Below, in pieces: positions 7,618 through 15,153 of a DNA stretch of 18,053 nt. A program made the translations under genes and the position numbers. Under the pieces are notes generated by a model. That model made no database searches and was not told the origin of the DNA. It worked only from the letters and a program-made list of their open reading frames with translations. The stretch's first letter is position 1. Each line of letters opens with the position of its first letter. This DNA is from CAZMXI01 sp964570205 (GTDB taxonomy: Bacteria; Planctomycetota; Phycisphaerae; Tepidisphaerales; Tepidisphaeraceae), in the NCBI GenBank assembly GCA_964570205.1, contig CAZMXI010000102.1, forward strand, positions 1 through 18,053, written 5' to 3'.

Positions 7618-8499
7618 ATGCCACACATCACCAGAAGGGCGGTGCTGGCCGCCGGAGCTTCGGCTGCGCTGACTGCACTTGCGCGAGGCGCGGATCGGGA
7701 AACCTGGCAGATCGGCTGCTATACCCGTCCATGGGACCAATACGAATATCGCGTTGCCTTGGATGCCATCGCCGAGGCCGGCTTCAAATATGCGGGCATC
7801 ATGACGGCCAAGGGCAAGTCAGGGGTCATGATGACCACGCAGACGACCCCCGAAGAAGCCGCCCAGATCGGAGATGAAGTGCAGAAACGCGGCCTTAAGG
7901 CTGTTTCTGTCTATGGCGATTTCTCAGTCTCCAAGTCCCTCAACGATGGCATTGCGGGACTGAAGCACCAGATCGACAATTGCGCGGCCTGCGCCTGTCC
8001 GAACCTGCTCCTGGGTGGAACGGGCGATGCCCGCCGTTACGACGACTATTACAAGGCCATTGCCGAGTGCTGCGACTATGCCGCATCGAAGAAGATCGGA
8101 CTGACCATCAAGCCCCACGGGGGCCAGAACGCCACCGGCCCGCAGTGCCGCAAGGCCATCGAACGCGTCCACCACTCCAGCTTCCGGCTTTGGTACGACC
8201 CAGGGAACATCTTCTACTGCTCCGACGGCAAGCTCGACCCGGTTGATGATGCTGCGATGGTCGATGGCCTCGTCGCCGGAATGAGCGTCAAGGACTATCT
8301 GCTGCCCAAGGAGGTGCTCGTGACGCCGGGCACCGGCCGTGTTGACTTTCGACAGGTCTTCTCGCGCCTTCGGAAGGGCGGGTTCACCGCCGGTCCGCTC
8401 GTGGTCGAGTGCCTCGCCAAGGGCGACGCGAAGGCGGTCACCGCGGAGGCGATCAAGGCCCGCCGGTTTCTGGAGAATCTCACCGGCCAGAAAGCCTGA
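7618..8499 (+). CDS. Tat-exported sugar phosphate isomerase/epimerase-like TIM-barrel protein
   Basis: The 293-residue protein belongs to the xylose-isomerase-like/AP endonuclease 2 TIM-barrel superfamily. The N-terminus has twin arginines (Arg6-Arg7) followed by an alanine-rich hydrophobic stretch ending near ARGAD, a likely Tat signal, so it should fold in the cytoplasm and be exported. Candidate metal or substrate residues on barrel strands are His167 (KPHGG), Asp194 (YDPGN), Lys225-Asp226, the TPGTGRVDF loop around 236-244 and Glu264 (VVECL). The ATG at 7618 has a good GGAGG six bases upstream. It lies 66 bases after the HAD gene on the same strand and may share its transcript. Tat-tagged members of this superfamily are common in planctomycetes and relatives. 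Isomerase or epimerase activity is assumed from the family, and no substrate is known. Confidence 0.88.
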   Translation: MPHITRRAVLAAGASAALTALARGADRETWQIGCYTRPWDQYEYRVALDAIAEAGFKYAGIMTAKGKSGVMMTTQTTPEEAAQIGDEVQKRGLKAVSVYGDFSVSKSLNDGIAGLKHQIDNCAACACPNLLLGGTGDARRYDDYYKAIAECCDYAASKKIGLTIKPHGGQNATGPQCRKAIERVHHSSFRLWYDPGNIFYCSDGKLDPVDDAAMVDGLVAGMSVKDYLLPKEVLVTPGTGRVDFRQVFSRLRKGGFTAGPLVVECLAKGDAKAVTAEAIKARRFLENLTGQKA

Positions 8500-8507
8500 T
8501 CCGCCGT

Positions 8508-9878
8508 TCAAAGCATGAGGTGGTCGAGGATCACCTGATAGACTCCCGTTGCTTCGACGGCCGGCCGATCTGCCTGCAGTCCTTCTTGGTTGGACATAAG
8601 CAGCGGCCTCTCATCCGGTTTCGAGGCCGCCAATCCGTGCGAACCGCGCACCAGCGTTGCATCCAGCGGCGTTAACTCCATGAGCGTGCGAAACCCCATC
8701 CTTCGCTTGAGCAAAGTCCATGCAAGCTTCAGTCTTGGCGATGAGATGGCCGGGTCGATGAACAACTCCGTGGGGTCATATCCCGGCTTGCGGTGGATGT
8801 CCACCGTCCGCGCATAGTCCGGGGCACGTCGGTCATCCAGCCAGTAGTAATACGTAAACCAGGCATCTGGCTCCGCTAGGGCAACCAACTCTCCGGATCG
8901 GGGGTGATCGAGGTGATGCTCTCGCTTGCCGCCATCGTCCAGCACGCGAGCGACGCCGGGCGTTGATTCCACGAGCCGCCGTACTTCGCCAAGCCGGCCT
9001 GGATGGTTCACATAGACATGCGCCACCTGGTGATCGGCCACCGCAAAAGCTGCGCTGGCGCCTGCATCCAGAACATCCCGCCCCAACTCCTCCCGTACCC
9101 TGATCAGCCCGGCTTCCCGCAATACCCGGTTCAGATGTACCGGCCGCGACACCGGCACGATCCCATATTCCGAGAGAACGACAACTCTGGCCCCCCGGTA
9201 ATGCTGCAGCAGTCTGCCAACAATGACATCCAAATCCCTCAGGTCATTGGCAACGGCCGCCGGGTTCGGCCCGGCCCTTTGCAGGCAGTAGTCCAGGTGC
9301 GGCAGGTAGATCAGCGTCAGCGTTGGGTCAAACCGTCGGTCCACCCGAATGGCCGCCTCGGCGATCCACGCGGTCGCCTCGATTGACGTGGCAGGGCCCC
9401 AGAATCGGAATAGTGGGAAGTGCCCTAACTCCTTTTGTAACCAGTCCCTTAGATCTCCCGGCGTCGTCCAAACATCGGGTATCTTGCGCCCATCCGCCGG
9501 GTACATCGGCCGCGGAGTCACCGCGAAATCCGCCGCCGAATACATGTTGTACCACCAGAACAAGTTAGCGCATGTGAATTGTGGGTCGATGCGCCTAGCG
9601 TGTTCCCATATCCTCGGGCGCTGCACCAGACCGTCCGACTGCCGCCAGAACTTCACCTCGCGCTCATCGCGAAAGTACCAGCCATTGCCTACAATGCCGT
9701 GTTCGTTGGGCCAGGTGCCGGTCAGGTAGGTTGCCTGAGCCGTTGTGGTGACCGCCGGCAGAACCGCTCCAATTGTGGTTGTGTAGGCCGCATTGGCGAA
9801 GAGCCTCAGGTTTGGCGTTGATGAGCCCAGCAGTCTTTGCGTCAGGCCCACGGCATTGATAACAACGGTCTTGTGCAT
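8508..9878 (-). CDS. Alkaline-phosphatase-superfamily protein (nucleotide pyrophosphatase/phosphodiesterase-like, resembles EboF)
   Basis: The 456-residue protein has the NPP-type core: a nucleophile region VTTTAQATYLTGTWPNEHG with Thr44 as best candidate, a GIVGNGWY segment, and a C-terminal GSHGL with His414. Several metal-binding positions are unusual. The N-terminal DG is AVG, PDxxGHxxGP is LDYCLQRAGP (Gln200 for His), and SDHG is SEYG. From memory, the phosphodiesterase EboF of ebo clusters has the same LDYCLQ and LSEYG forms, so this is probably a family trait and not decay. No ebo partner gene is visible. No signal peptide is seen. The gene converges on the TIM-barrel gene with only eight bases between stops and is divergent from the TlpA-like gene. 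Activity is uncertain: it may be a metal-modified phosphodiesterase or a non-hydrolytic relative. Confidence 0.85.
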   Translation of the reverse strand: MHKTVVINAVGLTQRLLGSSTPNLRLFANAAYTTTIGAVLPAVTTTAQATYLTGTWPNEHGIVGNGWYFRDEREVKFWRQSDGLVQRPRIWEHARRIDPQFTCANLFWWYNMYSAADFAVTPRPMYPADGRKIPDVWTTPGDLRDWLQKELGHFPLFRFWGPATSIEATAWIAEAAIRVDRRFDPTLTLIYLPHLDYCLQRAGPNPAAVANDLRDLDVIVGRLLQHYRGARVVVLSEYGIVPVSRPVHLNRVLREAGLIRVREELGRDVLDAGASAAFAVADHQVAHVYVNHPGRLGEVRRLVESTPGVARVLDDGGKREHHLDHPRSGELVALAEPDAWFTYYYWLDDRRAPDYARTVDIHRKPGYDPTELFIDPAISSPRLKLAWTLLKRRMGFRTLMELTPLDATLVRGSHGLAASKPDERPLLMSNQEGLQADRPAVEATGVYQVILDHLML

Positions 9879-9887
9879 GTCCCGACT

Positions 9888-9916
9888 ATTCGATACCTCC
9901 GCTGTTCCCCCGTCAA
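9888..9916 (-). promoter_or_regulatory. Possible promoter for the alkaline-phosphatase-like gene
   Basis: Read on the minus strand, TTGACG (9916-9911) and TCGAAT (9893-9888) are separated by 17 bases. They match the sigma-70 boxes at five and four of six bases. The -10 box ends nine bases before the ATG at 9878, so the leader would be only two or three bases long. A GGAGG (9900-9896) 17 bases before the ATG lies inside the spacer and would be too far away to act as the ribosome site. Confidence 0.35.
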
Positions 9917-9930
9917 GCGTTTCCCGTTCG

Positions 9931-9945
9931 TCCGCAGGCCGCGGA
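9931..9945. repeat. Inverted repeat between divergent promoters
   Basis: TCCGC and GCGGA flank a five-base centre (AGGCC), midway between the predicted -35 box of the minus-strand gene (9911-9916) and that of the plus-strand gene (9961-9966). The position would suit an operator acting on both promoters, but the arms are short and a chance origin is likely. Confidence 0.2.
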
Positions 9946-9960
9946 TTTGTCCCTGACTCA

Positions 9961-9989
9961 TTAACATTGCGTGTGTGAACGTGTCTAAT
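9961..9989 (+). promoter_or_regulatory. Sigma-70-type promoter of the TlpA-like gene
   Basis: TTAACA at 9961-9966 and TCTAAT at 9984-9989 each match the consensus at five of six bases, with the optimal 17-base spacer. The predicted start near 9996 gives a leader of about 52 bases ending in a GGAG ribosome site. The sequence TTCTGCCCG occurs twice straight after the -10 box (9991-9999 and 10005-10013), so a bound factor there could control initiation. Confidence 0.6.
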
Positions 9990-10047
9990 CTTCTGCCCGA
10001 GCCGTTCTGCCCGGACATATGTAGCTTAAACCCTTTGGAGCGACTGA

Positions 10048-11214
10048 ATGCTGATGAACAACAAGACCAGGACCTGGCTGACTGCCTCTCTGTTGGGGCT
10101 CATGGTCATCGCTATGGTCTTCACCCAGGTGAATCCGGCCATTGGCGCTGACCAGCCCCAGGATCCTGCCGCCGACCAGGCCAAAGCTCAAGCCGCCATG
10201 CAGATTATGCAGGAATTGGACACGGCTTCCAAGGAATTGCGCGCTGCTGTGCCCAACATGACCGACCTGTTCGACCCTGCCAAGAGACAGGCACTGGCCC
10301 CCAAAGCCATACCGCCGATGAAGAAGACGCTCGGCCTGCTGGAGAAGCTCCCGACCATGGGCGAGCACGGCGCCATGCGCTTCGAGGATGACCGCATGTT
10401 TCTCATGGTCATGCTCGCCATGCTGGCTGACAAAGACACCCTCCATCGCATTGAGACCGGGGCCAAGAACAAGGATGACAAGGATACGGTGCTGTACAAG
10501 GGCGTTGATCTGCTCAGCCGCTGGTGGCTCAACGACAAGGACGCTGCCGCGCAGGCCAAGGTGGTTGATGATCTCCAGACCGCGGCCCGCGCCCACCCCG
10601 ACAGCGAACTGCTGGCGAAGCAGGCGATGATCATGCTCCAGCAGGGCGCAGCCAACGCCGAGGTCAAGGAGCGCGTCGAGCAGGTCATCGCCAACGACAT
10701 GAAGAGCCCGACCGCCCAGATGATCGCAAGTCACCTGAAGACGCAGCGCCAGCTCAAGAACATGGCGGGCAAGCCCCTCATCATCGAGGGCACCACGATT
10801 GACGGCAATAAGTTCTCCACGGCCGACTGGAAGGGCAAGGTTGTCCTCGTTGATTTCTGGGCAACCTGGTGTGCGCCCTGCCTCGACGAACTGCCGAACG
10901 TCAAGAAGGCCTACAAGGACTTCCACGACAAGGGCCTCGAGGTCCTCGGTGTGTCGTGCGATTTCCAGGGTGATGACCTCAAGAAGTTCATCGCCAAGAA
11001 CCCCGACATGCCCTGGCCCCAGCTCTTCGATGCCAAGAACCCGGAGCTCAAGTGGCATCCCCTGGCCAAGGAATACGGCATCAACGGCATTCCCACGATG
11101 TTTCTGATCGACCGCAAGGGCATCCTCCGGACCGTCGATGCCCGCGAGAACTACCATCAGATGATCCCCCAGCTTCTGGCTGAGAAGGCGGAACCCGACC
11201 CTGCGGCCAAGTAG
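10048..11214 (+). CDS. Secreted TlpA/ResA-like thioredoxin-domain protein with helical N-terminal region
   Basis: The 388-residue protein starts with a signal sequence (hydrophobic core about residues 10-25, likely cleavage after AIGA near 34), so it acts outside the cytoplasm. Residues 40-235 are charged and helix-rich with no family I can name. From about 240 there is a TlpA-type thioredoxin domain with DFWATWCAPC (Cys275 and Cys278), the cis-proline loop GIPT (Pro349) and the VLGVSCD strand. Such proteins reduce or isomerise disulfides, for example in cytochrome c maturation, but this variant has no assigned partner. The ATG at 10048 has GGAG seven bases upstream, and a second ATG lies two codons in. 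It has its own promoter and converges on the eight-gene minus-strand cluster, whose redox proteins may be functionally related. Confidence 0.92.
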   Translation: MLMNNKTRTWLTASLLGLMVIAMVFTQVNPAIGADQPQDPAADQAKAQAAMQIMQELDTASKELRAAVPNMTDLFDPAKRQALAPKAIPPMKKTLGLLEKLPTMGEHGAMRFEDDRMFLMVMLAMLADKDTLHRIETGAKNKDDKDTVLYKGVDLLSRWWLNDKDAAAQAKVVDDLQTAARAHPDSELLAKQAMIMLQQGAANAEVKERVEQVIANDMKSPTAQMIASHLKTQRQLKNMAGKPLIIEGTTIDGNKFSTADWKGKVVLVDFWATWCAPCLDELPNVKKAYKDFHDKGLEVLGVSCDFQGDDLKKFIAKNPDMPWPQLFDAKNPELKWHPLAKEYGINGIPTMFLIDRKGILRTVDARENYHQMIPQLLAEKAEPDPAAK

Positions 11215-11227
11215 AACCGAGCACCGT

Positions 11228-11282
11228 AATAAACAGAACAGGCACGGGGATGGACAATTCGTCCGCCCTGTGCCTCTCTTAT
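11228..11282. terminator. Likely bidirectional intrinsic terminator
   Basis: AGGCACGGGG (11240-11249) pairs with CCCTGTGCCT (11266-11275) over ten base pairs including one G-T pair. A further GGAC/GTCC pairing at the tip closes the loop. On the plus strand it is followed by a moderately T-rich TCTCTTATTCT, and on the minus strand by TGTTCTGTTTATT. It lies between the converging ends at 11214 and 11296, so it can end both the TlpA-like transcript and the eight-gene operon. Confidence 0.65.
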
Positions 11283-11295
11283 TCTGCCAGGCGGG

Positions 11296-12018
11296 CTATT
11301 TGTGCGTCGCCAATTGCGCGACCCTCAGCTCGCCATCTTCCATTTCCAGGGTTCGGTCGAACACATCCAGTGCCCGATGGTCATGCGTTACCACGATCAC
11401 CCCGGCCTTCTGTTCATGGGCGACCTTTCGGAACAGCTCCATCACCTGCCGTCCGCGCACACTGTCCAGCGCGGCGGTGGGCTCGTCGGCCAGAATCAGG
11501 CTCGGCCGGTTCGCCAGTGCCCTTGCCACCGCGACCCGTTGCTGCTCGCCGCCCGACAGCTTCGAGGGCAGATGGCTTGCCCGTTCACCCACGCCCAGGT
11601 AATCCAGCAACTCCATCGCCCGCCGCTTGGCCGCACGCGCCGGTTGGTCATTGATTTCCATCGCCAGCCGAACATTCTCAGAAGCTGTCAGAAAGGGGAT
11701 TAGATTGGCCTTCTGGAAAACAAATCCCAGGTGTTGTCGCCGAAAACGCCGGACCTGGACGCGCATCCGGTGGTCCCAGAAGACCGTGGTTCCGCCGATG
11801 ACGACGGTGCCCGAATCGGGAGGCAGGATCAGCCCGATGAGCGTCAGCAGGGTGGACTTGCCTGCACCGCTCGGGCCCAGCAGCGCGATGATCTCGCCCC
11901 GCGCTACGCTCAGCGTCGCGTCCCGCACGGCCACCACCTCTGTGTGGCCGCTGCCGTAAGTCTTCATCAGGTGGCTGGCCTGCAATACCGGCTGGTCCAT
12001 GACGGCGTCGGCGCTCAT
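11296..12018 (-). CDS. ABC exporter ATPase (MacB/LolD/DevA type)
   Basis: This is a 240-residue single-domain ABC ATPase. It has Walker A GPSGAGKST, the Q-loop in FVFQKANL, signature LSGGEQQRVAVARAL, Walker B LILADEPTAALDS and the H-loop in VVTHDHRAL. The LolD/MacB class is recognised by the signature-to-Walker B sequence and the short length. These ATPases drive FtsX-fold permeases that push substrates through a periplasmic adaptor or extract lipoproteins. Its ATG at 12018 overlaps the stop of the permease gene (ATGA), so the two are translationally coupled. It is the last gene of the eight-gene minus-strand run, followed by the hairpin at 11240-11275. It should form the cytoplasmic engine of the export unit. 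Confidence 0.94.
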   Translation of the reverse strand: MSADAVMDQPVLQASHLMKTYGSGHTEVVAVRDATLSVARGEIIALLGPSGAGKSTLLTLIGLILPPDSGTVVIGGTTVFWDHRMRVQVRRFRRQHLGFVFQKANLIPFLTASENVRLAMEINDQPARAAKRRAMELLDYLGVGERASHLPSKLSGGEQQRVAVARALANRPSLILADEPTAALDSVRGRQVMELFRKVAHEQKAGVIVVTHDHRALDVFDRTLEMEDGELRVAQLATHK

Positions 12019-13226
12019 GACAATACCTCGTTGGGCTCAACGCTCAGCGCCTTGGCGATCCCCAGCACGCTTGCCGCCACTGAGATTCCCGCCACGATAC
12101 CCGCCAGCATCCACAGGTCCTCCGTCGTGACGATCACTCGACGGGGGAACAGCGGGAAAGCCCACTGGCCGATCACATAAGCTACGCCGTATGCCAATGC
12201 CCCCAGGAGAATCGCTTGTTGCATAATCAGACCCAGGATCACTCCGTTCCTCGCGCCCATCAACTTCAGCATCGCCACGTCGTGCAGCTTGTCCAGCGTC
12301 AGCGTATAGAGGATCAGCGCCATGATGATGGCCGAAACGATGATCAGCAGCACGCGAAACAGCCCGAGCTGCCGCCTCGCGCGATCCACCACGCCTGCCA
12401 ACAACAGTTGCCGCTGGCCCTCAAAGTCATGGACGGTCACGTCCGGCCAGGAAGCGATCACCGAGGCCACCTGCCTCGCATCCACTCCCGGCGCGACCCT
12501 GACCACGATGGCGCTGACGGCCGCCGGGCCAATCGCGGGAATGTCTGACGAAGGCCCTTGGCTTCGCTCGATGAGCAGCGGCTGCGTGCGGCCAAGGTCG
12601 ATCCGCTCGGCCCGGCTGTAACGCGCTGATCGTTCCAGTCGCACTGCCTCTCCCGAATTGTCGAACTGAATGGACTGGGCGTCCCGCAGCGAAAAGAACG
12701 CCATCGGATCGCCATTCGGGGCCACCATCGCCTTGGTATGACCGACCACCGTATAAGTGTCCTTGCCCAGCCGCACCTTCTCTCCCAGGGGCAATTTGAG
12801 CGCTGTGTCCACGATCATCTCGTAATGCGCTTGCGCCAGCGGCCGGCCCGCGACGATCGGCAGCCACTGGCCCTTGTCCTCCGGCCATGCCAGCCCCTGT
12901 ACTGTGATCCGAAGCGCCTTCCCGTTGTGTTCCCGCTGAATCGTATGCGACACGAAGCCCTGCGCGCTCAGCACGCCGGGCACCGCGCGTACACGGTATT
13001 CAATGCTTGTCGGAATGCGCGATACCTCCGCAAACGGCCCGCGCGTGTCCTTCTGCACCACCCACAAATCGGCGTCGATGCGGTCCACAAGCAGCGTCGC
13101 ATCCTGCACCAGCCCGCGATAGATGCCGCCCATGCCCATCACCAGCATCAGCAGCAGCCCCAGCCCGATCGTCGTCAGCACGAATCGACCGAAGTTGTGC
13201 CGTATGTCCCGGCTTGCCAGGTTCAT
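12015..13226 (-). CDS. ABC exporter permease, FtsX/MacB type (DevC-like)
   Basis: This is a 403-residue membrane protein with the four-helix FtsX/MacB layout. One transmembrane helix near residues 13-35 (GLGLLLMLVMGMGG) is followed by a large periplasmic domain of about 220 residues. Three helices lie near the C-terminus (LLIIVSAIIMALILYTL, GLIMQQAILLGALAYGV, LAGIVAGISVAASVLGI). The ORF is open back to 13280, but the ATG at 13226 overlaps the adaptor gene's stop as ATGA, with a GTGAGGG-like site ahead. This start gives the usual family N-terminus, LASRDIRHNFGRF. With the adaptor before it and the ATPase after it, it completes a tripartite-type export unit. The substrate is not readable from the periplasmic domain. 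Confidence 0.92.
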   Translation of the reverse strand: MNLASRDIRHNFGRFVLTTIGLGLLLMLVMGMGGIYRGLVQDATLLVDRIDADLWVVQKDTRGPFAEVSRIPTSIEYRVRAVPGVLSAQGFVSHTIQREHNGKALRITVQGLAWPEDKGQWLPIVAGRPLAQAHYEMIVDTALKLPLGEKVRLGKDTYTVVGHTKAMVAPNGDPMAFFSLRDAQSIQFDNSGEAVRLERSARYSRAERIDLGRTQPLLIERSQGPSSDIPAIGPAAVSAIVVRVAPGVDARQVASVIASWPDVTVHDFEGQRQLLLAGVVDRARRQLGLFRVLLIIVSAIIMALILYTLTLDKLHDVAMLKLMGARNGVILGLIMQQAILLGALAYGVAYVIGQWAFPLFPRRVIVTTEDLWMLAGIVAGISVAASVLGIAKALSVEPNEVLS

Positions 13227-14392
13227 CGCGCCCTCACCGCCCGCCCGTCGGTCAGGCGCCCTTGGGCATCGCTGGGCCAAATCACCGTTTCGCCCACCGC
13301 AAGGCCTTCGATCACCTCAACCTTGTCCAGGCCGCGCAAACCAAGGCGCACGGAGCGCCACCGCGCCCGTCCACCGTCGGATACGAAGAGCCCGGGCGGG
13401 CCCGCCGACCAAGCCACCGCCTGGCGGGGCGCGAGCAATGCGCTATCTTTCTTCGCCGTCTGGATATAGACCTCGCTCCGCTGGCCAACCGCCCAGGTCT
13501 TGGGCAGATCCTTGACCGTCACATCCACAAGAAACTCTCGCGTCTCCCGGTCGGCCAGCGGCGCCAGGCGCGTCACCGCGCCCGCATAGGACCTGCCCGG
13601 CTCTGACCGAAATACGACCCGCGCCGGCTGCCCGACCGCCAGCGATGAGATCGCCGATTCGTCCACCCAGGCCGACACCCACATCTCCTCCATCGATATC
13701 ACCTGCATGATGGCGCCGCCTGGAACCACGATGTCGCCCGGCTCGCGGCTGCGCAGCGTGATCAGCCCGTCAAACGGGCTCTCGATCTTGGTGTCCGCCA
13801 GCCGCTCCTGGTAGAAACGAAGCGACTCCTCTGACTTGACCACCTGCCGCTCCATCTCCACCTTGGCGACACGCGCCCGCTCAAGCTCAGCCTCGGCGAT
13901 GCCCAGCCTCTCCACGCCCCGGTCCCGCTCCGAATCGCTCACGGCATTCTGCTCGTGCATCTCTCGGATTCGCTTGATCTCTGCGCGAGCGAAGACCGCA
14001 CTCGCTTCGGCCCTCGCCACGTCCGCGGCGGCTCGGTCCACGCCCGCCTTTGTGGCGGCCAGTTCGGCCCTGGCCATCTCCACCTGTTGTCGCAGGTCCC
14101 CATCATCCAGCGTCGCCAGAAGCTGGCCTTTTGTCACACGATCCCCCTGGTCAGCCAGCACCTGCGCGATTCGCCCGGAAATCTTGGCGCTGACGGTGGC
14201 CTGAATACGCGCCTCCAATGTCCCTGTTCCCAGCACCTCCGATTGGATTGAGCCTGTCGCGGCGACCTGCGACTGCACGGAAACCGGCGCAAAATGCATC
14301 TGGTACACGATGAATCCGCCCACGGCCGCGACCAACGCCAGCTTCCAGCCTAGACTGATCGTCTTCCGAAACCACCCGTTGCCGCTGCCCAT
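13223..14392 (-). CDS. Periplasmic adaptor of ABC exporter (HlyD/MacA/DevB-like membrane fusion protein)
   Basis: The 389-residue protein has a single N-terminal membrane helix (about 16-31, LALVAAVGGFIVYQ). A lipoyl-type half motif follows (SAKISGRIAQVLADQGDRV). An alpha-hairpin rich in Ala, Glu and Arg spans about residues 95-205, followed by the second lipoyl half (TKIESPFDGLITLRSREPGD) and a beta-barrel region. This is the standard order of membrane fusion proteins, which join an inner-membrane exporter to an outer-membrane channel. No TolC-like gene is seen here, so a shared channel is assumed. AAGGAAG lies about ten bases ahead of the ATG at 14392. It is coupled to the permease gene by a four-base overlap and follows the ArsG-like gene after 62 bases. 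Confidence 0.92.
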   Translation of the reverse strand: MGSGNGWFRKTISLGWKLALVAAVGGFIVYQMHFAPVSVQSQVAATGSIQSEVLGTGTLEARIQATVSAKISGRIAQVLADQGDRVTKGQLLATLDDGDLRQQVEMARAELAATKAGVDRAAADVARAEASAVFARAEIKRIREMHEQNAVSDSERDRGVERLGIAEAELERARVAKVEMERQVVKSEESLRFYQERLADTKIESPFDGLITLRSREPGDIVVPGGAIMQVISMEEMWVSAWVDESAISSLAVGQPARVVFRSEPGRSYAGAVTRLAPLADRETREFLVDVTVKDLPKTWAVGQRSEVYIQTAKKDSALLAPRQAVAWSAGPPGLFVSDGGRARWRSVRLGLRGLDKVEVIEGLAVGETVIWPSDAQGRLTDGRAVRAR

Positions 14393-14419
14393 GCTCGCAC
14401 TGCTTCCTTTCGATTCAGG

Positions 14420-14443
14420 ACAGACGGTTTCTCAACCGCCTGT
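14420..14443. other. Intercistronic hairpin between the redox genes and the ABC exporter genes
   Basis: ACAG-A-CGGTT and AACCG-C-CTGT form a nine-pair stem with one mismatch and a four-base loop (TCTC on the plus strand). It fills most of the 62-base gap between the ArsG-like stop and the adaptor start, the second-widest gap in the run. No T-run follows on the minus strand, so it is more likely a processing, stability or attenuation element than a full terminator. Confidence 0.4.
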
Positions 14444-14454
14444 AGGCCGACCGG

Positions 14455-15153
14455 TTACCGCCAGGCCGCCAGGACACCAAAAATGTGCGTCAGGCAATAA
14501 TAGACTCCCGCCAGAACGAAGACGATCCCGGTTGCCGTCCGCACCCATCGCTCGACCTGTGTCAATCGGTCAAACGCCCGGCCGACAGACTGCGACGCGA
14601 ATGCCATCAGAAACGCAAAAACGATCAGGGGAAGCGCCGTACCCGCGCCGTACAGCGTCGGCAGCAGCATCCTGGAACCGCTGGTCGCTGACAGCGGAAT
14701 CAGGCCGCCGAAGAACAAACCGGCCGATACCGGGCAGAACGACAGCGCGAACAGCGCCCCCAGCGCCACCGACCACCACACCCCGCCGCGCGATGCTCTC
14801 GCCTGTACGCCGGCCCCCGCCAGCGTCACCGACGCCGTCACCTCGAACAGTCCCAGCAGCAGCATGCCCACCAGGATCAGCACCGGCCCGAGCAACTGAT
14901 TCAGATACTTCTGCAAAAACCGCGCGATCTCGCCGCTGGCCATCAATCCCGCGAGCACAATCGTCGCCAGTCCAACGTACGCAATCGTCCGGCCGACCGT
15001 GTACAGCAGCCCCGACACCAGCACCTGCCGCGTGCTGCCCACTCGCCGGCCGATAAACGAAATGGCCGCTATGTTGCTTGCCAGCGGGCACGGGCTGATG
15101 CTGGTCAGAATCCCCAACCACAACGCCGTCGCCAACGACAACCAGGGAATCAT
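14455..15153 (-). CDS. CcdA-like membrane protein of the ArsG family
   Basis: The 232-residue protein has about six transmembrane segments and belongs to the CcdA/DsbD-beta fold group. It has both cysteines that carry electrons in CcdA: Cys22 in ISPCPLASN and Cys140 in LSFCPVSAG. The best family match from memory is the ArsG group, named after an aminobenzylarsenical efflux permease, whose members are normally paired with ArsF-like proteins, as here. The retained cysteine pair suggests a transmembrane thiol-electron carrier as well as, or instead of, an efflux role. Its ATG at 15153 overlaps the ArsF-like stop (ATGA), with a G-rich ribosome site ahead. Two thioredoxin-like partners lie upstream in the same run, a cytosolic one (16925-17158) and an exported one (15656-16906). 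Arsenic specificity is not shown by anything visible. Confidence 0.85.
   Translation of the reverse strand: MIPWLSLATALWLGILTSISPCPLASNIAAISFIGRRVGSTRQVLVSGLLYTVGRTIAYVGLATIVLAGLMASGEIARFLQKYLNQLLGPVLILVGMLLLGLFEVTASVTLAGAGVQARASRGGVWWSVALGALFALSFCPVSAGLFFGGLIPLSATSGSRMLLPTLYGAGTALPLIVFAFLMAFASQSVGRAFDRLTQVERWVRTATGIVFVLAGVYYCLTHIFGVLAAWR

Noticed and set aside
9985..11157. 390-codon open frame on the minus strand opposite the TlpA-like gene
   Set aside because: It mirrors a gene with a promoter, ribosome site, signal peptide and WCAPC motif. The antisense translation matches no known fold and covers the promoter of the real gene. Long antisense frames are expected in GC-rich DNA.
12738..13469. 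243-codon open frame on the plus strand opposite the ABC permease and adaptor
   Set aside because: It crosses the ATGA junction of two clearly real minus-strand genes, and its translation is rich in Arg, Pro and His, as shadow frames are.
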